Shown in pieces: positions 36,901-62,402 of a DNA stretch of 64,000 nucleotides. Both the position numbers and the translations under genes were made by a program. Source of the DNA: Hemibagrus wyckioides (Eukaryota; Chordata; Actinopteri; Siluriformes; Bagridae); assembly GCF_019097595.1 (NCBI RefSeq), contig NC_080710.1, positions 13,786,280 to 13,850,279 of the forward strand, read 5' to 3'. The notes beneath the pieces were generated by a model. The model made no database searches. It saw only the letters and a program-made list of their open reading frames with translations, and was not told where the DNA came from. Numbering within the stretch: the first letter of the stretch is position 1; each line of letters opens with the position of its first letter.

Positions 36901-39900
36901 GGTAAGATTCACATGAGGAGTACAGAAGCTCGTTTGCAGAGATACATGATCCAGTCCTGTTAGTGATATAAATGATAAGAAAGGTGGACTGGTGTTCCCT
37001 GGAAGTTGAAAGGGGGCCAATATTATATAACAATATCTTTTTCATTACTTCTCATTACATGCTGTTTATCTTAACAAGCTCGCTCTCCTGCTATAATTTC
37101 TCCTATGATTCATTAATAGGTAAACAGTGACTGGGTTATTATCTCTGCTATTTAGTAGCTGCTGTATAACAATTCCTGACAGTTTCCTCTCAGTTGGAGC
37201 CAGTGAAGCTGGAGTTAGACCATTTTTAACTCTTCCATCACTCGAATTGCTGTTATGAAGGGAAATCCATAGGAAGCTTATGTTATTAACCACAGAGATA
37301 ATGTTACTATACTGTTATTTATCATTATACAAATATTTATTATTATTATACTAATATATTGACTTTTACAAGGAATGATCTCCACTCACACATCTCTGTA
37401 AATGTCATTTTCTTCGTTCTGTTCCATGGTTGTCTATTGTGCACACTCTTGCAGATTTATGCTCTGTGGGTTGACCCTAAGAACTATGCTGAGGTGACAC
37501 GTCGCTGGTATGCAGAGAACATCTCCTTTCCACTGAACTTTTTCCTGCCGAGCCGCATGCAGGGCCAGCAGCTGGAGAGAGTGAGACTCATGTGGGGAAA
37601 CAGCACTCTGGAGGCCGGCGAGGAGGCTGAAAAAGAGGTGCACAGGCATGGAATTATGGGTTAAAGTGGGACAGATTGTAGCAATCTAAAGCCCAGGTGT
37701 CCATACTTGCAGCTGGGGATTGACCCTGCAGCCAATTTTGTTTCCACGGCTAATATAATAACATAATCCAACCAAACAGAATCTTGATGATCATCAGAAT
37801 ATTACAGGCAGAGGTGTTGAGAGACGTACTGCTGCTCTGCGTACCACAGATTCTTTTTATATGCACACACGCACGCACACACACACACACATACACACTT
37901 TTAGACACCTGCAAGTTTGATTTATTTTATCATGATGTCACAGACATAGTAATTGTGTTTTTTCCCCCAAAGACAAAAAAAAACCTCCCTTTTTCTTTTT
38001 CTCTTTGAAGCTATATGCCGATGCTCTGGAGTGCATGAATCTTCTCTCTCAGCGCCTCGGCTCAAACAGATTTTTCTTCGGGGACTCGTAAGTTACTCAA
38101 CACACAAAGGCTTAAATTAGACCTTTCGAAAATGGATTTGAAGAAGCTTCCCTCCTTCTTTGTCTCACAGCACTAGTTCCTAAAGTGATGACTACTTTAT
38201 TTGTAAGCCAGTAAATCTGTTAAATAGTGAGTCTGCACAGCTTCTTCTTCTAAGGCCCTATTTGTTAAGGAGGCACTGAAGCAAATTTATCTCCAGACCT
38301 GAAGAAAAAGATATGACTTCTAGTTAACTTGTATGATGTCATCAGTAGGAATGGGTTAGGCAAGCTCTAAAAGCTCAGAGGATGTGAAAGACATCAGAGG
38401 CAGATATAAATTTGTACAAGTTATTAGATCATATTTATATCACATTCAGAAAAGGAAATACAGGTCTTCGAACTGAACTGAACTTTTTTTTTTCCCCTCT
38501 TAAATTCCATTTCTCTGTATGGAAAGTTTTGCACATAAATCTATTTTGTGGATTTGTGTTAAATGTATTTTAGCTAGTTTTTAAGAAAACATATTTCTTC
38601 TGCACATGTTTTAAGATTTTGAAGAATTCCATCATCACATATTTAAAGTACCAGAGTATGCACTCACTGAGCGCTTTATTAGGAACACTGCACTAATACT
38701 GGGTAGAGTTTCCCTTTTTGGCATGGATTCCTCAAGATCATGGAAACACTTCTTTGAGCTTCTGGTCCACGTTGACATGATTACATCACACAGTTGCTGC
38801 AGATTATTCAGGTGCACTTTCATGCAGCAAATTTCCTGTTCTGCCACATCCACAACGTGTTCTATTCTGCTGACTGGGAGAACACTTAACTCATTGTCAC
38901 ATTCCTGAAGGCAGTTTGAAGGACTTTTGCTTTGTGAGATTGATTTGTATGAACAGGCGCAAAGTGTGCCAAGAAAACATTCCTCACACCATTATACCAC
39001 TCTACCATCTGTGTCCAGTTTTGGGGAGTCTGTGCCCACTACAGCCTCAGGTTTCTGTTCTAACAGAAGTGGAACCTGACATGGTCTTCTGCTCTTGTAG
39101 CCCATCCTCCTCATGCTTTTCTGCTCACCTCAGTTGTACACATTGTTTATCTGAGTTACGGTAGCCTTTCTGGCAGCTCAAACCACTATGGCTAATCTAT
39201 GTTGACCTCTCTTATCAACATGGTGTGTTTGTCTGGTGTGTGGTGTGTGTCTGCAGAACTGCCTCCCACTGAATTTTTAATTTTTTTTTTTATATTGAAT
39301 GGAGTAAATTTTAGAGATGTGCATGTAAAATACTTAAACCTGCCACATCAGTGCTCTCTGGGGCTATTGTAGAATTGCTTTGACGATCTATGAAGAACAG
39401 GCTATAAAAAGCTCACTTTAAGATCTACCCTCCAGGCCCTCCTCCCTTGATGCCTATGTGTTTGGTCATTTGGCACCTCTACTAAAGATCAGGCTGCCCA
39501 GCAGCAGACTACAGCAGCAACTGAAGGCTCTGGACAACCTGACCAAATTCTGCTCTAACATTCTCTCCCTCTACTTCCCTGATGAGAGTCAAGGTGAGCT
39601 ATCAGTCACTATTGGGAGAATCGTATTTGCTACAGACGAACTAATAACATCCTGCCTCTGAGGTATAAAAATTCTTTGTTGTTTGAGATTAAGATGAGAT
39701 GAAGTGGTGTACTGTTATCATGTATGGTTTGGTGCCTTGTGCCCAGTGTTATCAGGATCAGCTCCAAAATTAACGTGACCCAGCTCAGGATGAAGCGGTT
39801 ACTGGAGACAAATAAATAAACATGATTTAATCCCTTATTTATTTGTGAACAGAAGGAAGGAGTCAGCCGACATCCCGTGTGCAGGAAGGGAGTGACTTTG

Positions 39901-40067
39901 ACCACGAGCCTTACAAGAGACACAAGCAGCTGCTGTCTGTCCTTGTAGCTGTAGCAGCCATGCTGGGTTACGCTCTTCTCAGCGGCATTGTTGCTATTGA
40001 GCATGTGAAGGAGGAGAGGTCAACAGGAAACTCCTCTATTGAACCTCCGGATGAAGAAGAGGCATGA
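27918..40067 (+). CDS. mtx1: Metaxin 1, outer mitochondrial membrane import/SAM-complex protein
   Basis: Eight exons: 27918-27998, 34971-35040, 35747-35826, 36809-36901, 37455-37637, 38011-38087, 39436-39593 and 39853-40067. Phases agree and give 318 residues, matching vertebrate metaxin 1. The start [20 protein letters not shown] is diagnostic. Then follow [33 protein letters not shown] and SLLEEKL of the thioredoxin/GST-N-like (Tom37) half, and [22 protein letters not shown] and [10 protein letters not shown] of the GST-C-like half. A C-terminal hydrophobic anchor ([20 protein letters not shown], about residues 274-293) and an acidic tail complete it. Metaxin 1 sits on the cytosolic face of the mitochondrial outer membrane and works with metaxin 2 and SAM50 in beta-barrel protein assembly. 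Intron 1 is 7 kb and carries several retroelements. The next gene, thbs3, lies head-to-tail. Confidence 0.97.
28512..29057 (-). mobile_element. Internally deleted Tc1-type transposon in mtx1 intron 1
   Basis: Inverted ends are TACACCAATCAGCCATAACA on the left and TGTTATGGCTGATCGGTGTA on the right, each with a TA at the border (28512-28513 and 29056-29057). The minus strand keeps the first transposase segment ([20 protein letters not shown], then [16 protein letters not shown]), a helix-turn-helix region. The catalytic core is missing. The total of 546 bp marks a non-autonomous deletion derivative. Confidence 0.9.
30257..30486 (+). mobile_element. tRNA-derived SINE with intact 16-bp target duplication
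   Basis: The element is flanked by perfect direct repeats TAACCATAAAAGAGAT (30241-30256 and 30487-30502). The 5' part has polymerase III box A (TGGTCCAGCGG) and box B (GGTTTGATTCC). The 3' part carries AGGAAGGGCATCCGG and GGGAGCAGCCGAA, a LINE-like tail common in fish SINEs. The intact duplication implies a fairly recent insertion into mtx1 intron 1. Confidence 0.9.
34376..34470 (-). mobile_element. Truncated tRNA-type SINE in mtx1 intron 1
   Basis: On the minus strand it reads TCAGAAGGTTGGTGGTTCAA (box B region), then ATGTATATGTGAAAAATAAAGGCTTCTTCTTC. This is the same 3' end as the SINE at 47058-47312. The 5' tRNA head is lost. Confidence 0.7.
38656..39290 (-). mobile_element. Truncated Tc1-type relic in mtx1 intron 6
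   Basis: The left end CACTCACTGAGCGCTTTATT (38660) is the same TIR family as the element at 8072. The minus strand encodes [20 protein letters not shown] and a decayed transposase C-terminus, matching the 8072 copy (NLQELHHAVMSTWTRIS). Near 39205 the phrase CTTATCAACATGG and CAGAACTGCC of the same family can still be seen. The transposase N-terminal end and second TIR are gone. Confidence 0.8.
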
Positions 40068-40750
40068 TGAAGAGAGGAGTGGGAAATATATAAGGACGCT
40101 ATTTATCTGGTGGATAGAAATTTTCACTGGAGATTCTTACTGTGAGGAAGATTAAGAGTACCATGTGTCTAATCAGAGAACTTTAAAAAGCGCATATATG
40201 ACAATCATTTATTTTTCTGTTTTTTTTTTTTTTTTTTTTTATTTCATCCTGTGGTCCTTTAAACTATTCTAGTTTCTACTAGATTCTACTATTAGTAACA
40301 TTTAGCTTTTCATTGTACTTTATCTGAAATGTACTATGACAGGTTCTAGGATCTGGCTCAAAATTGATAATCGGAAATTGCCCATACTAAAAGTCTAATT
40401 TCTGTGTGGGTTGTAGACTTGGTGATAAATACAGTGTTTTTTTATTGACATATTGGTTTTACTTAGTAAATGTTTGTTCAAATTCCACTGATGGACCAAT
40501 TAATGTATCTCAGCTTGATAAGCAGTCTCTGCTCATAGCACTTAGATGACATCTTGTTCGCTTGCTGCCTTGTTCACTAAGACACACATTCCTGCTGACC
40601 TTTGCAATTTTCAGACAAGTAATGATGTTCAGGGGACATTAGTGCTTAAGTAACTGATTAATGTATTATATTTGTTTTACTTAATATTTTTATGTTGTAT
40701 TTGTATGGCTTTTAAAACACACTGGTAGTAACATTTGAAAGAGGAGCTTT

Positions 40751-40756
40751 AATAAA
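40751..40756 (+). terminator. Polyadenylation signal of mtx1
   Basis: AATAAA about 680 bases after the mtx1 stop codon, followed by a GT-rich stretch. Confidence 0.6.
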
Positions 40757-41127
40757 GTGTTATTTACCTGGTTGCAAAGTGCATGATCACATTTTCTTTT
40801 GTATTTAAAAAGTGCCATCTTAATGTCTGCTCTATCATTTAGTTAATATGATTATTTCAAAAACATTTATCCATATCTTGCATTAGAGTGCTAGCTTGAG
40901 AGCCAGGCTTGATGATCCTGCGTATGCATGTTTGTATGTGTGTGCGTGTGAGTGTGTGTACTTGCATGTGTGTACTTGCTTGCAAGACGAGGAGTTTGTA
41001 GTTGTTGAAAGGAAGTAATTTGTCTGGGGCCTATAAGTCATTTTTCAGTATTCAGTCTTATGTTCCGAAAACATCCATCACAGTTTTATTCGTGTATGTA
41101 CGTCTGGGACCTTCTACATTTCTTATA

Positions 41128-42513
41128 TATAGTACCTTGCAAAAGTATTCATACACTTTGAGCTTTTCCACATTTTGTCACGTTACAACCACAAACGTAA
41201 ATATATTTTATTGGGATAGACAAACACAAAGTGGTATATAATTCTGAACTGAAAGGAAAATAATAAATGGTTTTAAAGATTTTTGACAAATAAAATCTGA
41301 AAACCTAATTAGTTAATAGAGACTGTGTGTAATCTCAGTATAAATACAGCTGTACTTTAAAGCCCTCAGAGGTTTGTTAGAGAACATTAGTGAACAAACA
41401 CCATCATGAAGCCAATGGAACACACCAGACAGCTCAGGGATTTTAGTTTAAAGCAGGGTTAGTTTATAAAAAAATATCCCAAGCTTTGAGCATCTCACCG
41501 TGCACTGTTCAATCCATCAGCCGAAAATGGAAAGAGTATGGCACAACTGGCAAACCTACCAAGACATGGCTGTCCACCTAAACTGACAGGCCAGGCAAGG
41601 ACAGCATTAATCAGAGAAGCAGCCAAGAGACCCAGGGTAACTCTCAAGGAGCTGCAGAGATCCACAGCTCAGGTGGGAGAATCTGTCCACAGGACAACTT
41701 TTAGTCATGCACTCCACAAATCTGGCCTTTATGGAAGAGTGGCAGAAAGAAAGCTATAAGAAGTCCAGTTTGCAGTTTGTGACAAGCCATGTGGGGAACA
41801 CAGCAAACATGTGGAAGAAGGTGCTCTGGTCAGACGAGACCAAATTTGACATTTTTTGCCTGAATGCAAAATGCTATGTGTGGCGGAAAACTAACACTAC
41901 ACATTACCCTGAACACACCATTCCCCCCATGAATTATGGTGGTGGCAGGGAGAGGGAAGCTGGTCAGAGGTGATGGGAAGATGGATGGAGCCAAATACAG
42001 GGCAATCTTAGAAGAAAACCTGTTTAAGTCTGCAAAAGACTTGAGACTGGGGCGGAGGTTCACCTTCCAGCAGGACAACAACCCAACAGCCAGAGCTACA
42101 TACATATAGCTAGAGCTACAATGGAATGGTTCAGATCAAAGCATATTCATGTGTTAGAATGGCCCAGTCAAAGTCCAGAGAATCTGTGACAAGAATTGAA
42201 AATTGTTTCATCCAATCTGACTGAGCTTGAGCTATTTTGCAAAGAAGAATTTTACTCTCTAGATGGGCAAAGCTGGAAGAGATGTACCCCAAAAGACTTG
42301 CAGCTTTAATTGCAGCAAAAGGTGGTTCTAAAAAGTATTGACTCTGGAGGGCTGAATACAAATGTATGTCACACTTTTTAGATATTTATTTGCAAAAAAA
42401 ATTGAAAACTATTTATCATTTTCCTTCCACTTCACAATTATGTGCCACTTTGTGTTGGACATGACAAAATGTGGAAAAGTTCAAGGGTATGAATACTTTT
42501 GCAAGGCACTGTA
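41128..42513 (+). mobile_element. Degenerate full-length Tc1-type transposon
   Basis: Left end TAGTACCTTGCAAAAGTATT and right end AATACTTTTGCAAGGCACTG are inverted repeats bordered by TA (41128-41129 and 42512-42513). Longer internal copies of the TIR (CTTTTCCACATTTTGTCACG and its complement) are also seen. The transposase is broken into several frames: PPKLTGQARTALIREAAKRP and HALHKSGLYGRVAERK, then WKKVLWSDETKFDIF, then a frameshifted remainder with a decayed QQDNNP motif and PSQSPEN where SPDLNPIE is expected. It cannot make an active enzyme. Confidence 0.9.
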
Positions 42514-43559
42514 TAAATATAATTCTGCCTAATTTTTCTTACCTCCATTCCATTTTAAATCACATTCAGCAGTAAATTTGAGTGACTTCATGGAATAGAT
42601 GTCTATTTAAAAATGGATCATTCTTTATTAAGTTTAACAAACAGTTGATGACCTGGCTGATAATCTATAGTGAGTTACATCGACTCAGTTGTGTAACCAT
42701 TTATCAGCTGTGGTCATAATGATTCAGATGTTATTGATGTCTGGCTGCTGTTTGAGCACAGCTGAATCTGAAGCTTTGAAAGAAATCTTTGAATCTTGAT
42801 TTGTTGGTGGCGATTAAAGAAACGGATTATAATAGAAATGGACAGGCTGTTCAGATCATTTAGTATAACCCACTGAGTACCAAAGATGGAAACTGTAAAC
42901 TTAATTAGCGTAGAAAAAAGCCAGATTTGGAACTCCTTCATACCTCATACTTTGCACACACACACAGACATTTTGACAGTCATGACAGTGACTATATAGA
43001 TAGATGTACATTTATCTAAACTTACAGAAGGTTTGCCTGCCAAGTGCAGGCACTGAATATCAAAGTTCTACCCCTCAGCCTCTTCCTAGCATCATAGATG
43101 TTTTTCAGGCAGCTTGATTCACTGAAACCGGTTGCCACCGTGTTAACTCAACATGTGGTAAACATTATTATGCTTGCCAATCAGATTCAGCCAGGTCATC
43201 ATGTGTGGTACTAGCTGATGTTGAGGATGATAGGAATGATAACAGAAGCCATAGAACAAATTCTTCTGGGCTTTCTGGAGCTATTATCCTTCAGTAGTGA
43301 CTTATCAGACTTTGACCTCATACACCATAAACAAATGTTAATTTGTCTTAGTGTAAGTGACTCGGGCTCTAGCCTGCTAGAGATACAAGGGTCTCCTAAG
43401 TGCACAGGGTGACAAGACAAGACAGTGCAGACAAACAACATATAAACCGACTCTGTGCAAAAGAATAGTGTTGACTGAGTGCAAATATTAAAGTTAACGT
43501 GAACAGGATCAATATAAAGTGTAATGTAAAGTGACATATGCGTGCAAACAGGACAATTT

Positions 43560-43825
43560 TTGTGTGTGTCTGTGTCCAGCACAGTATAGTTCTCTGTTGA
43601 AAGCAGTTCTCAGATGTGTGTGTTTCTGTGTCCAGCATAGTTCATTTCTCGTTGGGAACACAGTTCTCAGTTTTTGTGCGTGTGTGTGTGTTGTGTATGT
43701 GTGTGTGTCCGTGTCCAGCATAGTTCAGCTTCTCTGTTGAGATCAGATCTCGGTTGTATGTGAGTGTGTGTGTGTGTGCGTGTGTGTGTGTGTGTCCATG
43801 TCTAGCTCAGTTCAGTTCTCTGTTG
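43560..43825. repeat. GT-rich minisatellite with CCAGC-AGTTC units
   Basis: About four units repeat GTGTCCAGCATAGTTC, a CTCTGTTGA-type segment, CAGTTCTC and a GT run of varying length. Unit starts are near 43576, 43632, 43715 and 43800, so the period is uneven (56 to about 87 bp). It directly abuts the 3' end of the minus-strand LINE and was probably its tail or 3'UTR. Confidence 0.8.
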
Positions 43826-44442
43826 AGATACCTGTTTGCCTGAGGGAAGAAGCTGTTCAACAGTCTGGTTGTGCGGGTCCGAATGCTTCGGTACCTCTTT
43901 CCGGATGGCAGGAGGGTGAAGAGTGTGTGTGAGGGGTGTGTGTGATCATCCATAATGCTGTTTGCTTTGCGGATGCAGCGTGTGGAGTAAATGTCTGTAA
44001 TAGAGGGAAGAGAGACTCCGATGATCTTCTCAGCTGCTCTCACTATCTGCTGAAGGGACTTGCGATCCGAGACGGTGCAATTCCCAAACCAGGCAGTGAT
44101 GCAGCTGCTCAGGATGCTCTTGATGGTCCCTCTGTAGAAGGTGGTCAGGATGGGAGGTGGAAGATGAGCCTTCCTCACCCTTCGCAGGAAGTAGAGACGC
44201 TGCTGGGCTTTTCTGGTGATGGAGGTGATGTTGAGTGACCAGGTGAGGTCCTCCGCCAGGTGAACACCAAGGAATTTGGTGCTCTTGACGATCTCCACGA
44301 TGGACCCATAGATGTTCACTGGAGAATGGTCACTTCGTGCTCTCCTGAAGTCAACAACCATCTCTTTCATTTTCTCCACATTCAGGGACAGGTTGTTGGC
44401 TTTATACCAGGCTGTTAGCCGTTGCACCTCCTCTCTGGACAC
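43807..44442 (-). mobile_element. 5'-truncated L2-type LINE, reverse transcriptase C-terminal part
   Basis: A minus-strand open frame of 211 residues matches the end of fish L2-like non-LTR polymerases: WYKANNLSLNVEKMKEMVVD (thumb region), [57 protein letters not shown] and HTLFTLLPSGKRYRSI. The polymerase active site and endonuclease are missing, as usual for truncated copies. The frame is uninterrupted, so the copy is moderately young. Confidence 0.9.
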
Positions 44443-44875
44443 TTCATATCACTATACCACGCTCCCTCCGATCTACTAGCACTGCTGGACTGTTCCCATC
44501 ATCTCTTACGGTAAGAGGTAGGTATACGTCAAGACTCTTTTCTGTTCTGGCAGTGAGGTGGTGGAATAAGCTTCCCCTAGATATACGAACAGCTGAGTCA
44601 CTGGCTTTCTTCAAACAGAGGATGAAGATCTGCCTCTTCCTGAAACACTTAAACTAGCTCTTATTTTTCCTGTCTGTTTTATGAATTGCTCTATGTATTT
44701 AAACAAAAAAAAAATCCTCCCAACGCAGTTTTAGGCTGATGGTATCCTAAATCTGTGACCTATTGAACTAGTGTTAATGTATTTATTGATAGAGACTTCA
44801 AAGCACTTTTATACGTCACTCTGGATAAGGGTGTAACTGCCAGAAATGTAAATGTAAATGTAAATGCAAATATCA
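44443..44875 (+). mobile_element. Second non-LTR retroelement 3' fragment with SINE-like tail
   Basis: On the plus strand a short remnant reads YTSRLFSVLAVRWWNKLPLD then FFKQRMKICLFLKHLN and a stop, a polymerase C-terminus. About 180 bases later come CTCTGGATAAGGGTGTAACT and a repeated AATGTAA tail, the usual 3' end of these fish retroposons. It lies head-to-head with the L2 fragment. Confidence 0.7.
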
Positions 44876-46979
44876 CCCAAATATTTGATAAATCCTTTTT
44901 GAGAAGCTTTGGCTATTCTCTGGCTGGTCAGTTTGTCTCAGTGTTTTGTGCAATACTTACTGGCAAGCCATTATCTTGGGAGAATTTATATTAGACTTTG
45001 TATTTGCAATACAATTTAAAATACTCCAGCTCAGCATCCATCTTTCTCTTTGTGAAGGACATTAAACATCTTCTGTGGGCTACCAAACTAAGAGTTGTCT
45101 CTCCACTGCACCCTATGGACACACAGCTGTGTATTACAACACAGCCCAGGAATCCCACCTTGGCTCCTGTTCACTCCAGGTTTTTTGTGTTTCTTTGGCG
45201 TGTGTGTGTGTGTGTGTGTGTTTGATGACATCAAAATTCAGCACTATAAGAAAATATTCTGCAGCTTTGTTCTGTATGAGATTCCAATTCAGATAGAACA
45301 GGAAAGATGAAGTTTAATGCCTGAACATGTATGTCATGAATGTGTCTGCTTTTAGTTTAGTTCAGGAACTAAAAAGTGTGAGTCATCCTTTTTAGACTCA
45401 CAACTGCTAAGCATTCTAACATTTTTCTGGAAACTCTATTTTTTTTCCTATGAAAGAGAATGATTTTAACAAGCCACCCATTCCATACAGGCAGGTTACT
45501 TCATGTTTAGCGTGCCTTTTTAGCAGACACACTTTCAAATTGTGTAATGATGTTTGAAAAGGGCAAGAACCAGCCATTCATTTCAAAACCTCCTGCTTTC
45601 AAGGTCCAGCAATAATGAAGCATGAGCGGAAATATTTCCTTGGCACAGACTGTTAAAAGCGGTTGCTGAGGCAACACAGTAGCAATCAAAAATAAACACT
45701 TTCTCAGAGCATGGGAGGGAGATGTCAAGCCTGTCCTCAGTAAAACCTGGCTAAAAAAAAGTTTTTCTAGTTTTAGTTTAAACCTTCAAATTCTATGAAT
45801 CATGTTATTATTATTATTATTAACATTACTATTCACAGTAATATTTATTTATTAAACACATCTTTGAATGATTATTATATCATTCCATTTTATTTAACAC
45901 TGTACAGTGAATACAGTAAGGTTTCAAGGCTGTGTTTAATAAGGCTCTTAAAGGACTCTGAGGTCACATCAGAGGTCAAGTGTTTGCCTGAAGGGGTCAA
46001 CTGCTGGGTCTCAGAAATACCAGTATAATTGTTTTATTTCAACAGTGCCTTTATTTTCCCTACATGGTGATTTTCTGCTGTTTGTGACTGGACTACTGAA
46101 TTTAGTCCAATCACAAATGAACACAGGACTGATTTATTCTGGTGATGAATGAAAAGAGTCTTGGCGGTAACAGAACATGTGTATGATCATTATGTGCATA
46201 ACCTCAACATCTGTTTCTCTCTTTTGTTCCTTGTACTGTATGTATGTGCACTGTAGAAGGCCAGAAAAGCATTCTACTGTGAATTTCTTGGTACATTTTT
46301 GTTAGCTTCCTTCCAGTCACTATTCCATTTACTGCTGCTAAGATTCTATGTTAATGTCTCCTTTTTTCCCATTGTGTTTTTACAAAAATATGACTTTAAC
46401 TTAAATAAGGTCCCCATAATAAGGAACAAAAATGATAGCATGTATAGTGTCATACAGGCCTATCCTTGCTTGTTATTCTACATCAGACTAGCTGTTTTAC
46501 ATTTGTGAGAATTTCTGATGTCTCTGGGCGAAAAAAAAGGTTGTGAGTATTAAATATTTGAAGGCTAAACAACTTATTCGTAATTTAGTTGTGTATTTTA
46601 CCCAATTTCCTGAAAATATACAATTAACATTAATAACATTTTTCAGATCTTTAAGCGTCCTTTTCAATTGACAGACTTTAATTTACATGCATGTTTAGCC
46701 CATCATTTCATTATTACAAGACCTGGTTTAATTTAACTTCTGTAGACTTCTGTAATTTAATTTATCTGTAGACCTTGTGCCCTCATCTGATGGGCAAAAA
46801 TAACAAAATACAGAATAATCAGAAAGTATTTTTCTTGTATTCACCAGGAAATATTCATTATAATAACTTTCTTTTAACATAATGTCACTTTTTTAACTTG
46901 GTGACTGTCAAATGTGCAGATTATTAGGTGAATCCATATATATTAGGACAGTTTTTTTTAAATTTCCTCATTGTTAAAA

Positions 46980-47640
46980 TAACTTATCCAAAAGTATGTA
47001 GACACATGACCATCACAACAAGATGTGCTTCTGTTACTATAGGCAACTATCAAAATTAGTAACTAGGGCAATAGTTCCTAAGTGGATAAGGCTCTGTGTT
47101 ACTGATCAGTAGGTCAATTGTTCATGCCCCAGCACCACTAAACAGCCACTGTTGGGCCCTTGAGCAAAGCCCTTAACCCTCTCTGCTCCAGGGGAGCTGT
47201 ATCACGTCTGACCCAGCGCTCTGACCCCAACTTCCTAACAAGCTGGGATATGCAAAGAAAAGAATTTTGCAGTGCTATAAGGTATATGTTACAAATAAAG
47301 GCTTCTTCTTCTAGTTGGTCCCCGCTTTGCAGACATAACAGCTTCCACTTTTCTGGCAAGGTTTTCCACTAGATTTTGGAGCATGGCTGTCGGGATTTTG
47401 TAGTTCAGCCACAAGAGCATTAGTGAGGTCAGGCACTGATGTCAGGTGAGAAGGCCCAGGGTGCAGTCGGCATTCCAGTTCATCCCAAAGGTGTTTAGTG
47501 GGGTTGAGGTCAGAGCTCTGTGCAGGACACTCATGTACTTCCACACCAACCTTCTTACTTTGTGACAGGGCCATTTTCATGCTGAAAGACATTTCCAACT
47601 TTGGGGCAATAGTGTGAGGAAGACCACCTATGGGTGACAT
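46980..47640 (-). mobile_element. Tc1-type relic interrupted by a SINE
   Basis: The left end CCAAAAGTATGTAGACACAT (46989) is a known type of fish Tc1 terminus. The minus strand between 47311 and 47640 encodes a transposase C-terminus with CPAQSSDLNPTKHLWDELE; the catalytic Glu of PIEHLWDE is changed to Lys. A SINE at 47058-47312 separates this from the end repeat. Confidence 0.8.
47058..47312 (+). mobile_element. tRNA-derived SINE inside the Tc1 relic
   Basis: Starts with a decayed tRNA head (CCTAAGTGGATAAGGCTCTG; box B-like GGTCAATTGTTCATGCCCC). It continues with TTGGGCCCTTGAGCAAAGCC, AACAAGCTGGGATATGC and GTTACAAATAAAGGCTTCTT. The same tail is found at 34376-34470. Confidence 0.8.
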
Positions 47641-48095
47641 GGCCAGCTTTTGGCTAAATAGTTTTTTACACTGTTAATCAACCGACCAGATTTACCACAA
47701 GTCTTAGAAGAAAGAAATTAGTTGTTTTACATGTGCTTCATTATTAACTAAAAAGTAAATACAAAACAGCTACAGCACATGTCTTATGGTATTTGGTCTT
47801 ACAGAATAATAAGTCTCCATCTATGGGTAGTTTTTCTAATTGCCTCAGCATGCTGAAAATGCAAATTTTTGCACAACGTTAAATATAACCCAGGTTGAGC
47901 TATGATAACAGAACTTCAGGGTTTGTTTACAAAAAATGACAAAATAAAAGAACATAACGAAAAAGTAGCAGATTCGTAAAAATGCTAGGTTATTTAAGAT
48001 TATTTAATCGTTCAGATACTGTGAAATATAAGAACAAAGCCATAGAATAACACTGGCTTCAAACAATCTTTTGGGTATAGTATCTTCTACTGTTA

Positions 48096-48096
48096 C

Positions 48097-48153
<57 letters not shown>
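48096..48153. repeat. (CT)n(CA)n microsatellite
   Basis: CT run followed by CA run about 400 bases upstream of the thbs3 start codon. Confidence 0.95.
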
Positions 48154-48155
<2 letters not shown>

Positions 48156-48348
48156 TAGTAACGCTGTTAGAGGTGTATAAGTTACAGTATGACCCGGTGA
48201 GTGTGGGTTAAGGGAACACACAGTATTTCTGGATGGCAACAAAGGTTCAATTATACGGATAAATCCAAAGAACCGAGTCAGTAAAGTGAGTCATAAAGAC
48301 AACAGCTGTTAATTGAGATATACACCCACGGCGCGCTTAATTGGACAC

Positions 48349-48353
48349 GTCTC

Positions 48354-48393
<40 letters not shown>
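48349..48393. repeat. CT-rich run in thbs3 promoter/5'UTR
   Basis: TCTCTCTC run about 160 bases before the thbs3 ATG, followed by a GC-richer stretch (GAGCGCGCTCTGAACGCGGC and neighbours). It could be a GAGA-type promoter element or a plain microsatellite. Confidence 0.85.
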
Positions 48394-48395
<2 letters not shown>

Positions 48396-48554
48396 CGCAC
48401 GAGCCAGTTGGTCTGAAGGAGCGCGCTCTGAACGCGGCACCCGCAACTTCACGCGCGCTGGTTTAATAAGGAAAACGTCTGTTTTATAACTCATTTATTT
48501 TTTTTCTTCCACTGGAGATTATCCTGTTCTTCCTATTTCGCTTTACCCAAGAAC

Positions 48555-62402
<13,848 letters not shown>

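Larger units (their letters stand above)
40068..48554. other. Transposon-rich spacer between mtx1 and thbs3
   Basis: After the mtx1 3'UTR this 8.5 kb holds, in order, a Tc1-type element, a minisatellite, two head-to-head LINE fragments, a Tc1 relic carrying a SINE, CT/CA microsatellites and the thbs3 promoter. The stretches 42514-43559, 44876-46979 and 47641-48095 show nothing I can name. No host gene is seen in the interval. Confidence 0.6.

Noticed and set aside
41538..42361. Short frames as host genes
   Set aside because: They are fragments of a broken Tc1 transposase between matching terminal repeats.
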